Below, piece after piece: positions 9,115 through 17,677 of a stretch of 40,078 nt of DNA (positions are counted from its first letter, which is position 1; every line of letters starts with the position of its first letter). The notes under the pieces were generated by a model. It did no database searches, was not told the DNA's origin, and saw only the letters and a program-made list of their open reading frames with translations. The translations under genes and the position numbers were made by a program. Origin of the DNA: an uncultured SAR86 cluster bacterium (GTDB lineage Bacteria; Pseudomonadota; Gammaproteobacteria; Magnimaribacterales; D2472); the NCBI GenBank assembly GCA_902628925.1, contig CACOPA010000010.1:1-40078 (forward strand), read 5' to 3'.

Positions 9115-10418
9115 GCCATTTCCTCAAATATAAGATCCAAATTTTCTTGAAGAATTGTTTGATAATCGTATTTACTTGGGCATACGTAACTTGATAAGGC
9201 TAAATCTTCAGGTGCAAGCTCCAAAACTCCAAGTTTTACGCCGAGTTCAATATCTTTAGTTACTAACGCTTTTAGGAGTTGTGTAGCTAATATATTAAGA
9301 GGCATTACTTCTTCATAAGGTGGCAGTGGAACTATTGCTCTATTGCCTCCGTTTATAGATGTATTAAAAATAAATTTCTTAGGTTTTATCCACGATGATA
9401 AAAATGCACCCATTTGAGAATGAAGTTTCGAGCCTGGCATTGCCCAATTAAATAGAATATCGTTAGCTTCGTCTGGAAGGACAGATATTTGATTATCAAA
9501 AGCCCCAACATAACTCATAACATCTTTAGCATGGATGCCATTCAAAACGGATCCTGCAATTACCCTTGTATTATCTTTTATCTTGCCGGCTGTCAATTGA
9601 TCAATATTTGCACCTACATTCGTTTTGAGAATCTTAGGTTCATAGACACCTTCACCGCCAATTGCGACATATTTATCAAGTTTAATGTGTCCAGTTGTAA
9701 AGAGATGACCTATAGCAATCACTTCTTGGTATCCAATTGTCCATACTTGACGTTTTAAACTTACAGGCAAAGTAAAATGAACTTGAGTACCTACTAGTCC
9801 AGCAGGATGCTTACCTTTAAATTCTTTAAAATTAATATTAGAAATTGATGATGGTTTCTCATTGTCATACGAACAAAAAACCGGTATCTCGGGGCCAAAA
9901 ATATTTGTTATTACATTTAAGCCCTTATCAAAATTATCTTGTTCAAGATTAATAATGGAGCTTGGATCGGCAGCTAATGGATTTGTATCACATGCATTTA
10001 CAAATATTCCGGTAGGTTTTGATCCTATAATAGGAACCCTATTAAAGGGCCTTGTCTTAAAGAAAGCAAAGTAACCACTTTCTTCTAAGCACTTAATTGG
10101 ATTTGCTGTATCAAATTGTACTGGATTCACCGAATCATCTAAATCAATCGATATACTTAGAAACTTTCTTTTATCTCCACGATTAATTTCAGAAATAGTT
10201 CCTGATCCTGGAGATGTAATAACCGATCCAGGATTTTTTTTATTTTCAAAAAGCTTATCTCCAGCTTTAACTTTATCGCCAATATTTACCATCATGGTTG
10301 GTTTTAAACCTGGATAATCAGATGCTAGAACACCCACTGAGCGGACGGCAGAATTTTCTACCTCACGAGATGGCATTCCTGAAATTGGTATATCTAATCC
10401 TTGTGTGATTTTAATCAC
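9111..10418 (-). CDS. nqrA: Na+-NQR subunit A
   Basis: NqrA is the large cytoplasmic subunit that contributes to ubiquinone binding in Na+-NQR. The 435-residue protein starts with IKITQGLDIPISG, matching the family N-terminus. The gene begins with GTG at 10418 rather than ATG; no ATG lies close by in frame and the homology begins right here. The middle contains VGTQVHFTLPV and GHLFTTGHI, both typical. The C-terminus with PSKYDYQTILQENLDLIFEEM is the conserved family tail. As first gene of nqrABCDEF-apbE-nqrM, it lies 60 bases after GAPDH, a gap that holds a candidate promoter. Confidence 0.97.
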   Translation of the reverse strand: MIKITQGLDIPISGMPSREVENSAVRSVGVLASDYPGLKPTMMVNIGDKVKAGDKLFENKKNPGSVITSPGSGTISEINRGDKRKFLSISIDLDDSVNPVQFDTANPIKCLEESGYFAFFKTRPFNRVPIIGSKPTGIFVNACDTNPLAADPSSIINLEQDNFDKGLNVITNIFGPEIPVFCSYDNEKPSSISNINFKEFKGKHPAGLVGTQVHFTLPVSLKRQVWTIGYQEVIAIGHLFTTGHIKLDKYVAIGGEGVYEPKILKTNVGANIDQLTAGKIKDNTRVIAGSVLNGIHAKDVMSYVGAFDNQISVLPDEANDILFNWAMPGSKLHSQMGAFLSSWIKPKKFIFNTSINGGNRAIVPLPPYEEVMPLNILATQLLKALVTKDIELGVKLGVLELAPEDLALSSYVCPSKYDYQTILQENLDLIFEEMA

Positions 10419-10443
10419 TGTTTACAGTTAAAAAGACGTTGAA

Positions 10444-10472
10444 ATTATAATTCTAAAACCCTTTAGATTCTA
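10444..10472 (-). promoter_or_regulatory. Candidate promoter of the nqr operon
   Basis: On the - strand a perfect TATAAT (10449-10444) lies 25 bases before the nqrA GTG. A 17-base spacer separates it from a poor -35 box TAGAAT (three of six consensus bases). A short AT-rich stem (TCTAAA 10452-10457 with TTTAGA 10462-10467) overlaps the spacer. This is the only gap in the - strand run from 14257 to 3409 that is large enough for a promoter. Read-through from the upstream GAPDH gene remains possible. Confidence 0.33.
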
Positions 10473-10478
10473 GAGAAA

Positions 10479-11975
10479 TTAGTTAATTGCTAGCGGTAAA
10501 ATGGGTAACTCAATATGAGCTATTTTTCTTGTTAAATTAAGCACTTGTTTGGAGTATCCATACTCATTGTCATACCAACAATACAAAGTTACTTTTTTAC
10601 CATCTGCAATGGTTGCTTGTGCATCAATAACAGAAGCAAATTCACTTGAGTAAAAATCCGTTGAAACAATTTCTGAGGAGTTTACGAATCCTAAAATTTT
10701 TCTATATTCTGATCTAAATGCAGAATCTCTTAAAAAGACATTTAACTCAGTCTTTTCTACTTCTTCATTTAGATTAAGCACCAAAACAGCAAGACTTACA
10801 TTTGGTGTTGGTACTCTTATGGCATTGCCGGTTAACTTGTTCTCCAACTCTGGAATAGCTTTTGCTACAGCTTTGACTGCACCGGTTGATGTAATTACCA
10901 TATTCAATGCTGCACTCCTACCTCTTCGATCACCTTTATGATAGTTATCAATTAAATTTTGATCATTTGTGTATGAATGCACTGTCTCAATGTGGCCTGA
11001 ATTGATTCGATATTTATCATTCATAATTTTTAAAACAGGAACTATTGCATTAGTGGTACATGATGCAGCAGAAATAATTTGATCCTTGTCATCAAGTATC
11101 TCTTCATTAACACCAAAAACGATATTTTTAATATCTCCTTTTGCAGGTGCAGTTAGAACTACTTTGTCAGCACCAGTTTTAAGATGTTTTGATAAATATG
11201 CTTCATCTCTCCATACGCCTGTATTATCAATTACAATTGGTCTATCAATATCAAAATCAGAATATTTAAAGGATTCAGGATCACTAGCATATATAAACTT
11301 TATTGGATTACCGTTAACAATCAAAGTATTGGTATCAGCATCAACTCTTATGGTGCCAGAAAATTTTCCATGGACCGAATCACGTCTGAGCAATGAAGCT
11401 CGTTTAAGTAAATCGTTATCAATAGCCCCTTTTCTTACAACAACTGCTCTAAGCTTAAAATAATTTCCAGGACCGGTTGTCTCAACGAGAAGTCTTGCCA
11501 TCAGCCTCCCTATCCTACCAAAACCATACAAAACAATATCTTTAGAAGATTCAGGTCTTTTAGATTCAATATCTATAACGCTCTTAAGTTCTTGATATAG
11601 ATATTCATCTATTTTTTCTATTGGGTTATCTCTTAATTCCCTAAAGAATGGACATCTGAGCGTTAGCTCACCAATATCAATTTCACAATCAGCAAGATTT
11701 AGAGTTACTAATCTTTGAAGAATAGGAAATGTTTCAAGTTCACTTAGCTCATTATTATCAACTTGACGAGCAAATCTATGGGCTTTTAGAATCTCACTTG
11801 ATGAATTATTTACTAATGATTGTCCGTAGATCAGTGTGTTAATGCCATTTCTGTAGAGATTACCAATTATAGGTATCATTAACTCAGAAAGTCCCTCTCT
11901 CCATTTCCAATCACCAAAATAGTCATCAGGTTTCTCCCTTTTCCTGAGATCTGGATTTTGAGTAAGGTCTTTCAC
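10479..11975 (-). CDS. Glyceraldehyde-3-phosphate dehydrogenase, long N-terminally extended form
   Basis: It interconverts glyceraldehyde 3-phosphate and 1,3-bisphosphoglycerate. At 498 residues it is about 160 longer than classical GAPDH, because roughly 145 residues (WREGLSELMIPIIGNLYRNG and following) precede the NAD-binding core. The same architecture occurs in a GAPDH of Pseudomonas and many marine gammaproteobacteria. The core has GFGRIGR (151-157), SAASCTTNAIVPVL with catalytic Cys306, TVHSYTNDQN with His333, and WYDNEYGYS near the end. The start is GTG, 8 bases after the acyl-CoA dehydrogenase stop, with no clear ribosome site. Next to fatty-acid-type genes and with a glyoxylate shunt nearby, a gluconeogenic role is plausible; direction cannot be read from sequence. 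Confidence 0.94.
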   Translation of the reverse strand: MKDLTQNPDLRKREKPDDYFGDWKWREGLSELMIPIIGNLYRNGINTLIYGQSLVNNSSSEILKAHRFARQVDNNELSELETFPILQRLVTLNLADCEIDIGELTLRCPFFRELRDNPIEKIDEYLYQELKSVIDIESKRPESSKDIVLYGFGRIGRLMARLLVETTGPGNYFKLRAVVVRKGAIDNDLLKRASLLRRDSVHGKFSGTIRVDADTNTLIVNGNPIKFIYASDPESFKYSDFDIDRPIVIDNTGVWRDEAYLSKHLKTGADKVVLTAPAKGDIKNIVFGVNEEILDDKDQIISAASCTTNAIVPVLKIMNDKYRINSGHIETVHSYTNDQNLIDNYHKGDRRGRSAALNMVITSTGAVKAVAKAIPELENKLTGNAIRVPTPNVSLAVLVLNLNEEVEKTELNVFLRDSAFRSEYRKILGFVNSSEIVSTDFYSSEFASVIDAQATIADGKKVTLYCWYDNEYGYSKQVLNLTRKIAHIELPILPLAIN

Positions 11976-11983
11976 TGAACCAA

Positions 11984-13078
11984 TTATAAATTACTAAAAT
12001 TATTTAGATGATAGTTTCGATTACCAAATAATGCATCTATGACAGTAAATCTTTTGAGGTAATGACCAATTGACATTTCATCACTAACACCCATTCCACC
12101 ATGCAATTGAACGGCAGCCTGACCTACTAGACGACTTGATTTACCAATTTGTGCTTTGAGTCCTGATATGGTCTTACTAGCTTCATCATCCTTTCCATCC
12201 AATTGAAGCATCGCTTTAAAAAGAAGTGATTTCGATACTTCAGCTTCCATAAACATATCTACCATTTTGTGTTGCAAAACTTGAAAATTAGATATCGGCT
12301 GACCAAATTGCTCTCTTTCTTTTGTGTATTGAACAGTTTTAAGGTATGAAGCAGTCATTCCTCCAACAGCCTCAGCACAAATGCACAAGTTGGCCAAGTC
12401 GAGCATTGCATTAATGGCTTGTGATGCATCATTGTTGTGACTAATGATTAAAGATTCACCAATTTCTACATTTTCAAATGTAACATCACCACAATTTTGA
12501 CCATCAACTGTACTAAAAGAATTTACGCTAACACCTGCTGCATTTGCATCAACTAAATAAATTACAGATTTGTCTCCATTTCTTGCATAAACAAGAAACG
12601 AATTTGCAAAACCAGCATTCAATACTACAGTTTTTACTCCATTCAGCTTTCCATCATCAACAGATGTTTCAATATCATGAAAGTTATAACCATTGTTTGC
12701 TTCTGAGAATGCAACACTGACTTGTGTTGCACCATCAATGATCTTGGATATGGTTTCTTTTGCTAGTTCATTACTTGATGATTCAAGCACTGATCCGCTC
12801 ATAACAACATTGGCTAGGTATGGTTCAGCTACTAGTGCTTTACCAAATTCTTCAAAAATAACAGCTAGTTCAATTGGACCAAAATTAAAACCACCGTTTT
12901 CCTCACTGAAAGGCACAGCCAGCCATCCAAGATCTGCAAATTGTTTCCAAGTTTTTGGATTATGACCATAGTTCGATTCAACAATTTTTTCCCTCACATC
13001 GAATGTATAGTCTGACTCACAAAATTTTAAAACCTGTTCTCGGAGCATGTTTTGCTCGTCTGAATAGCTTAAGTTCAT
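11984..13078 (-). CDS. Acyl-CoA dehydrogenase family protein, smaller partner of pair 1
   Basis: A flavoprotein of the acyl-CoA dehydrogenase superfamily, which oxidises acyl-CoA to 2-enoyl-CoA and gives electrons to ETF. The 364-residue protein retains the C-terminal-half motifs REQFGQPISNFQVLQHKM and QLHGGMGVSDE (from residue 324), which contact FAD across the dimer interface. It lacks a recognisable E-P-G-x-G-S-D block in the middle domain, where the sequence reads SEANNGYN. The larger partner, 3 bases upstream, shows the opposite pattern, so the two probably form a mixed oligomer like the ChsE-type heterotetramers of Mycobacterium tuberculosis. Substrate unknown: fatty acyl, branched or ring-derived CoA esters are all possible. 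Confidence 0.9.
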   Translation of the reverse strand: MNLSYSDEQNMLREQVLKFCESDYTFDVREKIVESNYGHNPKTWKQFADLGWLAVPFSEENGGFNFGPIELAVIFEEFGKALVAEPYLANVVMSGSVLESSSNELAKETISKIIDGATQVSVAFSEANNGYNFHDIETSVDDGKLNGVKTVVLNAGFANSFLVYARNGDKSVIYLVDANAAGVSVNSFSTVDGQNCGDVTFENVEIGESLIISHNNDASQAINAMLDLANLCICAEAVGGMTASYLKTVQYTKEREQFGQPISNFQVLQHKMVDMFMEAEVSKSLLFKAMLQLDGKDDEASKTISGLKAQIGKSSRLVGQAAVQLHGGMGVSDEMSIGHYLKRFTVIDALFGNRNYHLNNFSNL

Positions 13079-13081
13079 TAT

Positions 13082-14257
13082 TTATACTCCTAAGATTGCT
13101 TTAGCGATAATATTTTTTTGTATTTCATTAGATCCACCATAGATTGAGGTTTTTCTAAAGTTTAAATACCTTGAGACAGCCTGAGAACTAAAATCAGATA
13201 CATTGGAGGCAGGAGTATTATTTGAATTAAATCCTTCTGGTCCTTCATAAGGAAGAATATATTGACCAGCAGCTTCAACATACATCTCTGTAAGTTTTTG
13301 CTGAAGCTCTGTACCTTTAATTTTAATAATTGAAGATTCTGCTCCAGGATGACCACCGTTTGCTAGTGCAGCTAAAGTTCTTAATTCTGTAAATTCAAGG
13401 GCTGAAAGTTCAATTTCATAATCAGCAATTTTCTTTTTTAAATCATCATCAGCAAAGTCTTTAGTTCGTTCTTTCAAAAGCTTTAGTGAGTATTTTTGAT
13501 TTGGAACGCCGGCAATACCAAATCTCTCATGTGCAAGGAGAAATTTTGCATAGGTCCAACCTTTTCCCTCTTCACCGATTAAATTTTCAGCAGGCACTTT
13601 TACATCGGTAAAAAAAACTGAATTGACTTCATGATCACCATCGATGGTAATGATGGGTTTGACCTCAATTCCTTCGGTCTTCATATCTATCAGAAGAAAT
13701 GAGATACCCTCTTGCTTCTTTTGTGTGGTCTCAGTTCTTACCAAGCAAAAAATCCAATCGGCATTTTGAGCTAAAGTAGTCCAAGTTTTAGAACCATTAA
13801 CTATGTAATGATCACCGTCTCTAACAGCCTTCGTTTTTAGAGATGCCAAATCTGATCCTGATCCTGGCTCAGAGTATCCTTGGCACCACCATGTATTAAA
13901 TTCAAGAATGTCTGGTAAGAATCTCTTCTTTTGTTCTTCGTTACCAAATGTATAGATCACAGGTCCTACCATATTTAATCCAAAAGGCAGGATTGTTGGA
14001 GTGTTTGCATAACCTAATTCCTCTTGAAAGATATAGATTTGCGTAGGTGACCAACCAGTACCTCCATATTCAACTGGCCAGTTATATCCAGCCCAGCCCT
14101 GTTCATAGAGAGATTTATGGTAATCAATCATGTCCTGCTTGGTTAATTGCTCACCATTATTTTGTTTCTCTTTTACATGCTTGGGGTACTTGTTTTCAAG
14201 GTAATCTTTAACTTCTTGTCTAAATTGATTATCTGCATCTGAAAAATTTATATCCAT
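13082..14257 (-). CDS. Acyl-CoA dehydrogenase, larger partner of pair 1
   Basis: This 391-residue acyl-CoA dehydrogenase has the FAD/substrate middle-domain motif YSEPGSGSDLASLKTKA and VNGSKTWTTLAQNADW. Its C-terminus reads YGGSNEIQKN (373-382); the position of the catalytic glutamate of medium-chain enzymes (YEGT) holds Gly374, so the base, if any, must come from another place or from the partner. It lacks the REQFG.PI and HGGMG motifs found in the gene 3 bases downstream. The start ATG has an AAGGA ribosome site with 8-base spacing, and it opens a long - strand run through GAPDH and the nqr genes. It diverges from mfd across a 138-base gap. Substrate unknown. Confidence 0.93.
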   Translation of the reverse strand: MDINFSDADNQFRQEVKDYLENKYPKHVKEKQNNGEQLTKQDMIDYHKSLYEQGWAGYNWPVEYGGTGWSPTQIYIFQEELGYANTPTILPFGLNMVGPVIYTFGNEEQKKRFLPDILEFNTWWCQGYSEPGSGSDLASLKTKAVRDGDHYIVNGSKTWTTLAQNADWIFCLVRTETTQKKQEGISFLLIDMKTEGIEVKPIITIDGDHEVNSVFFTDVKVPAENLIGEEGKGWTYAKFLLAHERFGIAGVPNQKYSLKLLKERTKDFADDDLKKKIADYEIELSALEFTELRTLAALANGGHPGAESSIIKIKGTELQQKLTEMYVEAAGQYILPYEGPEGFNSNNTPASNVSDFSSQAVSRYLNFRKTSIYGGSNEIQKNIIAKAILGV

Positions 14258-14293
14258 TAGTATTTCCTTTAATTAAATGATTTAGATTTTATG

Positions 14294-14304
14294 ACATTAA
14301 ATGT
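14294..14304. promoter_or_regulatory. Perfect palindrome in the acyl-CoA dehydrogenase / mfd divergent gap
   Basis: ACATTAAATGT is an 11-base perfect palindrome about 40 bases upstream of the acyl-CoA dehydrogenase start. It sits where a regulator of that gene could bind. I cannot match it to a known operator, and short AT-rich palindromes are common by chance. The rest of the gap (14258-14395) holds the AAGGA ribosome site of the - strand gene and a candidate mfd promoter. Confidence 0.2.
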
Positions 14305-14360
14305 GACGATATTTTATTTGAATATTCATCAAAAGTATAATTTTTAGTGATAAATGATTG

Positions 14361-14389
14361 TTAACTAGGTTTATAAAACAATCTATACT
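14361..14389 (+). promoter_or_regulatory. Candidate mfd promoter, giving a leaderless or nearly leaderless mRNA
   Basis: TTAACT (14361-14366, four of six -35 consensus bases) and TATACT (14384-14389, five of six -10 bases) are separated by 17 bases. The predicted transcription start, six to seven bases after the -10 box, falls on the mfd ATG at 14396. No Shine-Dalgarno sequence precedes that ATG (the bases read TTCTTCG), which agrees with leaderless translation but does not prove it. Confidence 0.4.
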
Positions 14390-14395
14390 TCTTCG

Positions 14396-17300
14396 ATGAA
14401 TTTCTCGATTCCTTCGTCACATGTAAACGATATAAAAGATTACGTTTCATCTAATGCTAAAAACTATCTAATTCTTGCTTCTTCGCCCTATGAAGCCGAT
14501 ATGCTCACGAAGGAATTAAGTTTTTTTACCAGGAATGATGTTCAATATTTCCCTGATAGAGAGATTTTACCGTTTGATCAATTTTCATCTGATAAAAATG
14601 TCCTTCTCAAAAGATCTAAGTTTTTAAAATATTGTATTAAAGCAAAAAACACCATATTTATAAGCTCAATTCAGAATTTATTTTCTTTATTGCCACCAAA
14701 GTATTTTTTTCAAGCCAGTCAGGAATTAACAATTAATTCTGAGATAGATTTTAATGAAGTACTAAACATCTTAAATCAATTAGGCTATTCAAGAGTTGAA
14801 AGAGTTAATTCACTTAATGAATACTCCGTTAGAGGTGGGATTATTGATATCAACCCATCTCACACAACGCATGCTATTAGATTAGATTTTTTTGGTGATG
14901 AATTAGAAAGTATTAGAGAATTTAATGTAAATACGCAATTATCTTTAAATGAAATAGATAGTTTTAGTCTCTCATCTGGACATGAATTACCCTTAGATGA
15001 AGATTCGATAGGATTATTTAAATCACAATGGCGTGAATATTTTCTTGATATTGATGAAAGAAATATAGATCTGTTTAAAAGTATTTCAGATGGAATACTG
15101 ATAGATGGATATGAAGTTTATCTTCCTTTTTTCTTTAAGGACACGAAGCTAAGTAGCTTTATTGAATATATTCCTAATCTTGAATTAATTAGCTTCTCAA
15201 ATACTTTAGAAGTTGCAATTGAATACCATAATTATTTAAACGAAAGATATTTAATTGAAAGTAATGAACTCAACAGACCGATACCTACAGTTGACAAACT
15301 TTTTTTAAAATTAGAGACATTTAAGGGATATTTAGAGAGATCAAAAAAAATAAATCTTAAAGATAATAATTTTTTATTTGAACAAAAAAATATCTTTGAA
15401 TTAATATCAGATCTTCATGATGCACAATCTGCAAAAAACTTTAAGAAAGTATTAATAGCAACTAATAATGATGAAGCTTTAAACGAAGTTCAGAAAATAA
15501 TTCCTAATATTGAATTAATATATCATGCTGAAGATATTAAAAATAAAGGTTTTTATCTAACCAAGCAGAATAATTTAAGATCACAGGTTTTAGGTAGCAC
15601 TCTGCTATTGCATATAGAAAACATCCAATCATTTAATTACCAACAACCGGTTGTTAGTGATGAAACTAAGTCAGATTCATTAATTGAATCAATTGATTTT
15701 AATGAAGGTGATTATGTTGTTCATGAATCATATGGAATTGGTATATATGAGGGACTTAAGACTGTTGCTACAAGTAATCATGAAGAAGAGTTTTTAGAGG
15801 TTGTTTACCAAGATAATGAGAAGCTATTTATACCGACTCGGCAACATTATCTATTAAGTAAATTTCAAATAAATAATATTGATTATCCCTTGGATTCATT
15901 GTCATCAAAGAAATGGGTTAATAAGAAAAAAAAGATAAAAGATAAGGTAAACGACTTAGCTATTGAATTGTTAGATATCGAATCAAAAAGATCAATCTCA
16001 ACCTCTATACCTATGAGATTAGATTTAAAGATTGATGCTGATTTTAATAATTCTTTTCCATATCAATTAACCAAAGATCAACTTACTTGTATTAATGATG
16101 TATACAAAGATTTAAAACTTATTAAACCAATGAACCGTGTAATATGCGGTGATGTAGGATTTGGAAAGACAGAAGTAGCTATGAGAGCTACAAATTTAGT
16201 TGCCTATAATCAAAAACAAATCATTATTCTATGCCCTAGTACAGTTCTAGTGAGCCAGCACCTAGAAACTTTTAAAATTCGTTTTAAAAATTTTCCATAC
16301 CTAATTGAAGGTTTATCACGCCATAAAACAGTTAAAGAAAAAAATAATATTATTCATAACTTTAATAATAGGAAAATTGATATCCTTATTGGTACCCACG
16401 CAATCCTTAACAGCGACATTGATTTTAGCAGTGTGGGATTGTTGGTCATTGATGAAGAGCATCGTTTTGGTACCAAACAAAAAGAGTTTATAAAATCGAA
16501 ACAGACAGGTATTCATATACTTTCTCTTTCTGCAACTCCCATCCCTAAAACACTAAATTATATTTTTTCAGGGTTGAAGGATTTTTCTTATCTGTATTCT
16601 CCGCCGAGTAATAGAATTTCAACAAAAACATTCGTCAAGGTTCATGAAAATCAAATTATTAAATCCTCAATACAAAGGGAGATTTCACGAAACGGACAAG
16701 TGTTTTACGTTACAAATGATATATCTCAACATGAACGTACTAAAGCCTATCTATTGGAGCTAATGCCTAATATAAGAATCGGTATAGCTCATGGTCAGCT
16801 AAAAAAATCTGAAATAAAACAACAAATGAATGCATTTAATACAGGTGAGCTAGATGTCTTAATTTGCACAACAATTGTTGAGATGGGCTTAGACATACCA
16901 AATGCAAATACGATTATTGTTGATAATGCGCACAGGTTTGGATTAGCTCAATTACATCAATTACGAGGACGGGTTGGTCGATCATCAAAGCAGGCCTATT
17001 GTTATTACTTAATTCCAGATAAACATATCCCTAAACATGCAGATAATCGACTTGAAGCACTCTCAAGGCACTCAGCTCTTGGTGCTGGATACTTTATTGC
17101 GCAACAAGACTTAGAGCTTAGAGGAGCTGGACAATTCTTAGGTGAAAAGCAGTCAGGTCATATTGAAGAAATTGGATTAACTTTATATTTATCCATTCTT
17201 AAGGATTGTATAAACCAACTGAAAGGAATTGATGATAAAAATAAGATAGACTTTGAAATCAATCTAGGTGATAAGTCGCTTATACCTGAGAAATACCTTC

Positions 17301-17677
17301 CTTCAATGACAGACAGATTAAAATACTACAGAAAAATATCTGCATGTAAAAATGTTGAAGATATTAAAAAGATTTCAAAAGATCTTGTTGATCAATGCGG
17401 AAAACTTCCAACTGCTGTGAATAACTTATTATATGATGCAGAGATTGCCTTAATTGCAACTGAAATTGGTATTTCCAATATCTATCTCAACAGGAATAAT
17501 TTTTTGCAGTTCAAGTTTGTTAAACCGATAAGCGATGTAAATTTTAAAAAATTTATTGAACTAATGAATTCTAATTTATATGAATTTAAACTTAATACTG
17601 AAAATAAAATTAATTTAAAATTAAAAAATACTGATGCAAGACAACAGATCAAGAGTTTTATAAATGCACTTATTTAA
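14396..17677 (+). CDS. mfd: Transcription-repair coupling factor Mfd
   Basis: Mfd pushes RNA polymerase off DNA lesions and recruits UvrA for nucleotide excision repair. The protein has 1093 residues (E. coli 1148). In order: a UvrB-homology region (about 1-330, with SVRGGIIDINPS and LRLDFFGDE-like blocks), a CarD-like RNA polymerase interaction domain beginning near residue 435 (GDYVVHESYGIGIYEG), and a RecG-like helicase motor with Walker A GDVGFGKT (585-592), DEEH (686-689) and LSATPIPKTL. The translocation motif ELRGAGQFLGEKQSGHIEEIG follows, then the C-terminal autoinhibitory domain. All motor motifs are intact. It overlaps the CsiV-family gene by 14 bases, a neighbourhood usual in gammaproteobacteria. 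Confidence 0.97.
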   Translation: MNFSIPSSHVNDIKDYVSSNAKNYLILASSPYEADMLTKELSFFTRNDVQYFPDREILPFDQFSSDKNVLLKRSKFLKYCIKAKNTIFISSIQNLFSLLPPKYFFQASQELTINSEIDFNEVLNILNQLGYSRVERVNSLNEYSVRGGIIDINPSHTTHAIRLDFFGDELESIREFNVNTQLSLNEIDSFSLSSGHELPLDEDSIGLFKSQWREYFLDIDERNIDLFKSISDGILIDGYEVYLPFFFKDTKLSSFIEYIPNLELISFSNTLEVAIEYHNYLNERYLIESNELNRPIPTVDKLFLKLETFKGYLERSKKINLKDNNFLFEQKNIFELISDLHDAQSAKNFKKVLIATNNDEALNEVQKIIPNIELIYHAEDIKNKGFYLTKQNNLRSQVLGSTLLLHIENIQSFNYQQPVVSDETKSDSLIESIDFNEGDYVVHESYGIGIYEGLKTVATSNHEEEFLEVVYQDNEKLFIPTRQHYLLSKFQINNIDYPLDSLSSKKWVNKKKKIKDKVNDLAIELLDIESKRSISTSIPMRLDLKIDADFNNSFPYQLTKDQLTCINDVYKDLKLIKPMNRVICGDVGFGKTEVAMRATNLVAYNQKQIIILCPSTVLVSQHLETFKIRFKNFPYLIEGLSRHKTVKEKNNIIHNFNNRKIDILIGTHAILNSDIDFSSVGLLVIDEEHRFGTKQKEFIKSKQTGIHILSLSATPIPKTLNYIFSGLKDFSYLYSPPSNRISTKTFVKVHENQIIKSSIQREISRNGQVFYVTNDISQHERTKAYLLELMPNIRIGIAHGQLKKSEIKQQMNAFNTGELDVLICTTIVEMGLDIPNANTIIVDNAHRFGLAQLHQLRGRVGRSSKQAYCYYLIPDKHIPKHADNRLEALSRHSALGAGYFIAQQDLELRGAGQFLGEKQSGHIEEIGLTLYLSILKDCINQLKGIDDKNKIDFEINLGDKSLIPEKYLPSMTDRLKYYRKISACKNVEDIKKISKDLVDQCGKLPTAVNNLLYDAEIALIATEIGISNIYLNRNNFLQFKFVKPISDVNFKKFIELMNSNLYEFKLNTENKINLKLKNTDARQQIKSFINALI

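Noticed and set aside
10452..10467. Hairpin after GAPDH as a terminator
   Set aside because: Only six A/T-rich pairs with no T run behind it on the - strand; it overlaps a possible nqr promoter.
11086..11463. 125-codon open frame on + strand opposite GAPDH
   Set aside because: Shadow of a well-conserved gene; no family resemblance and no ribosome site.
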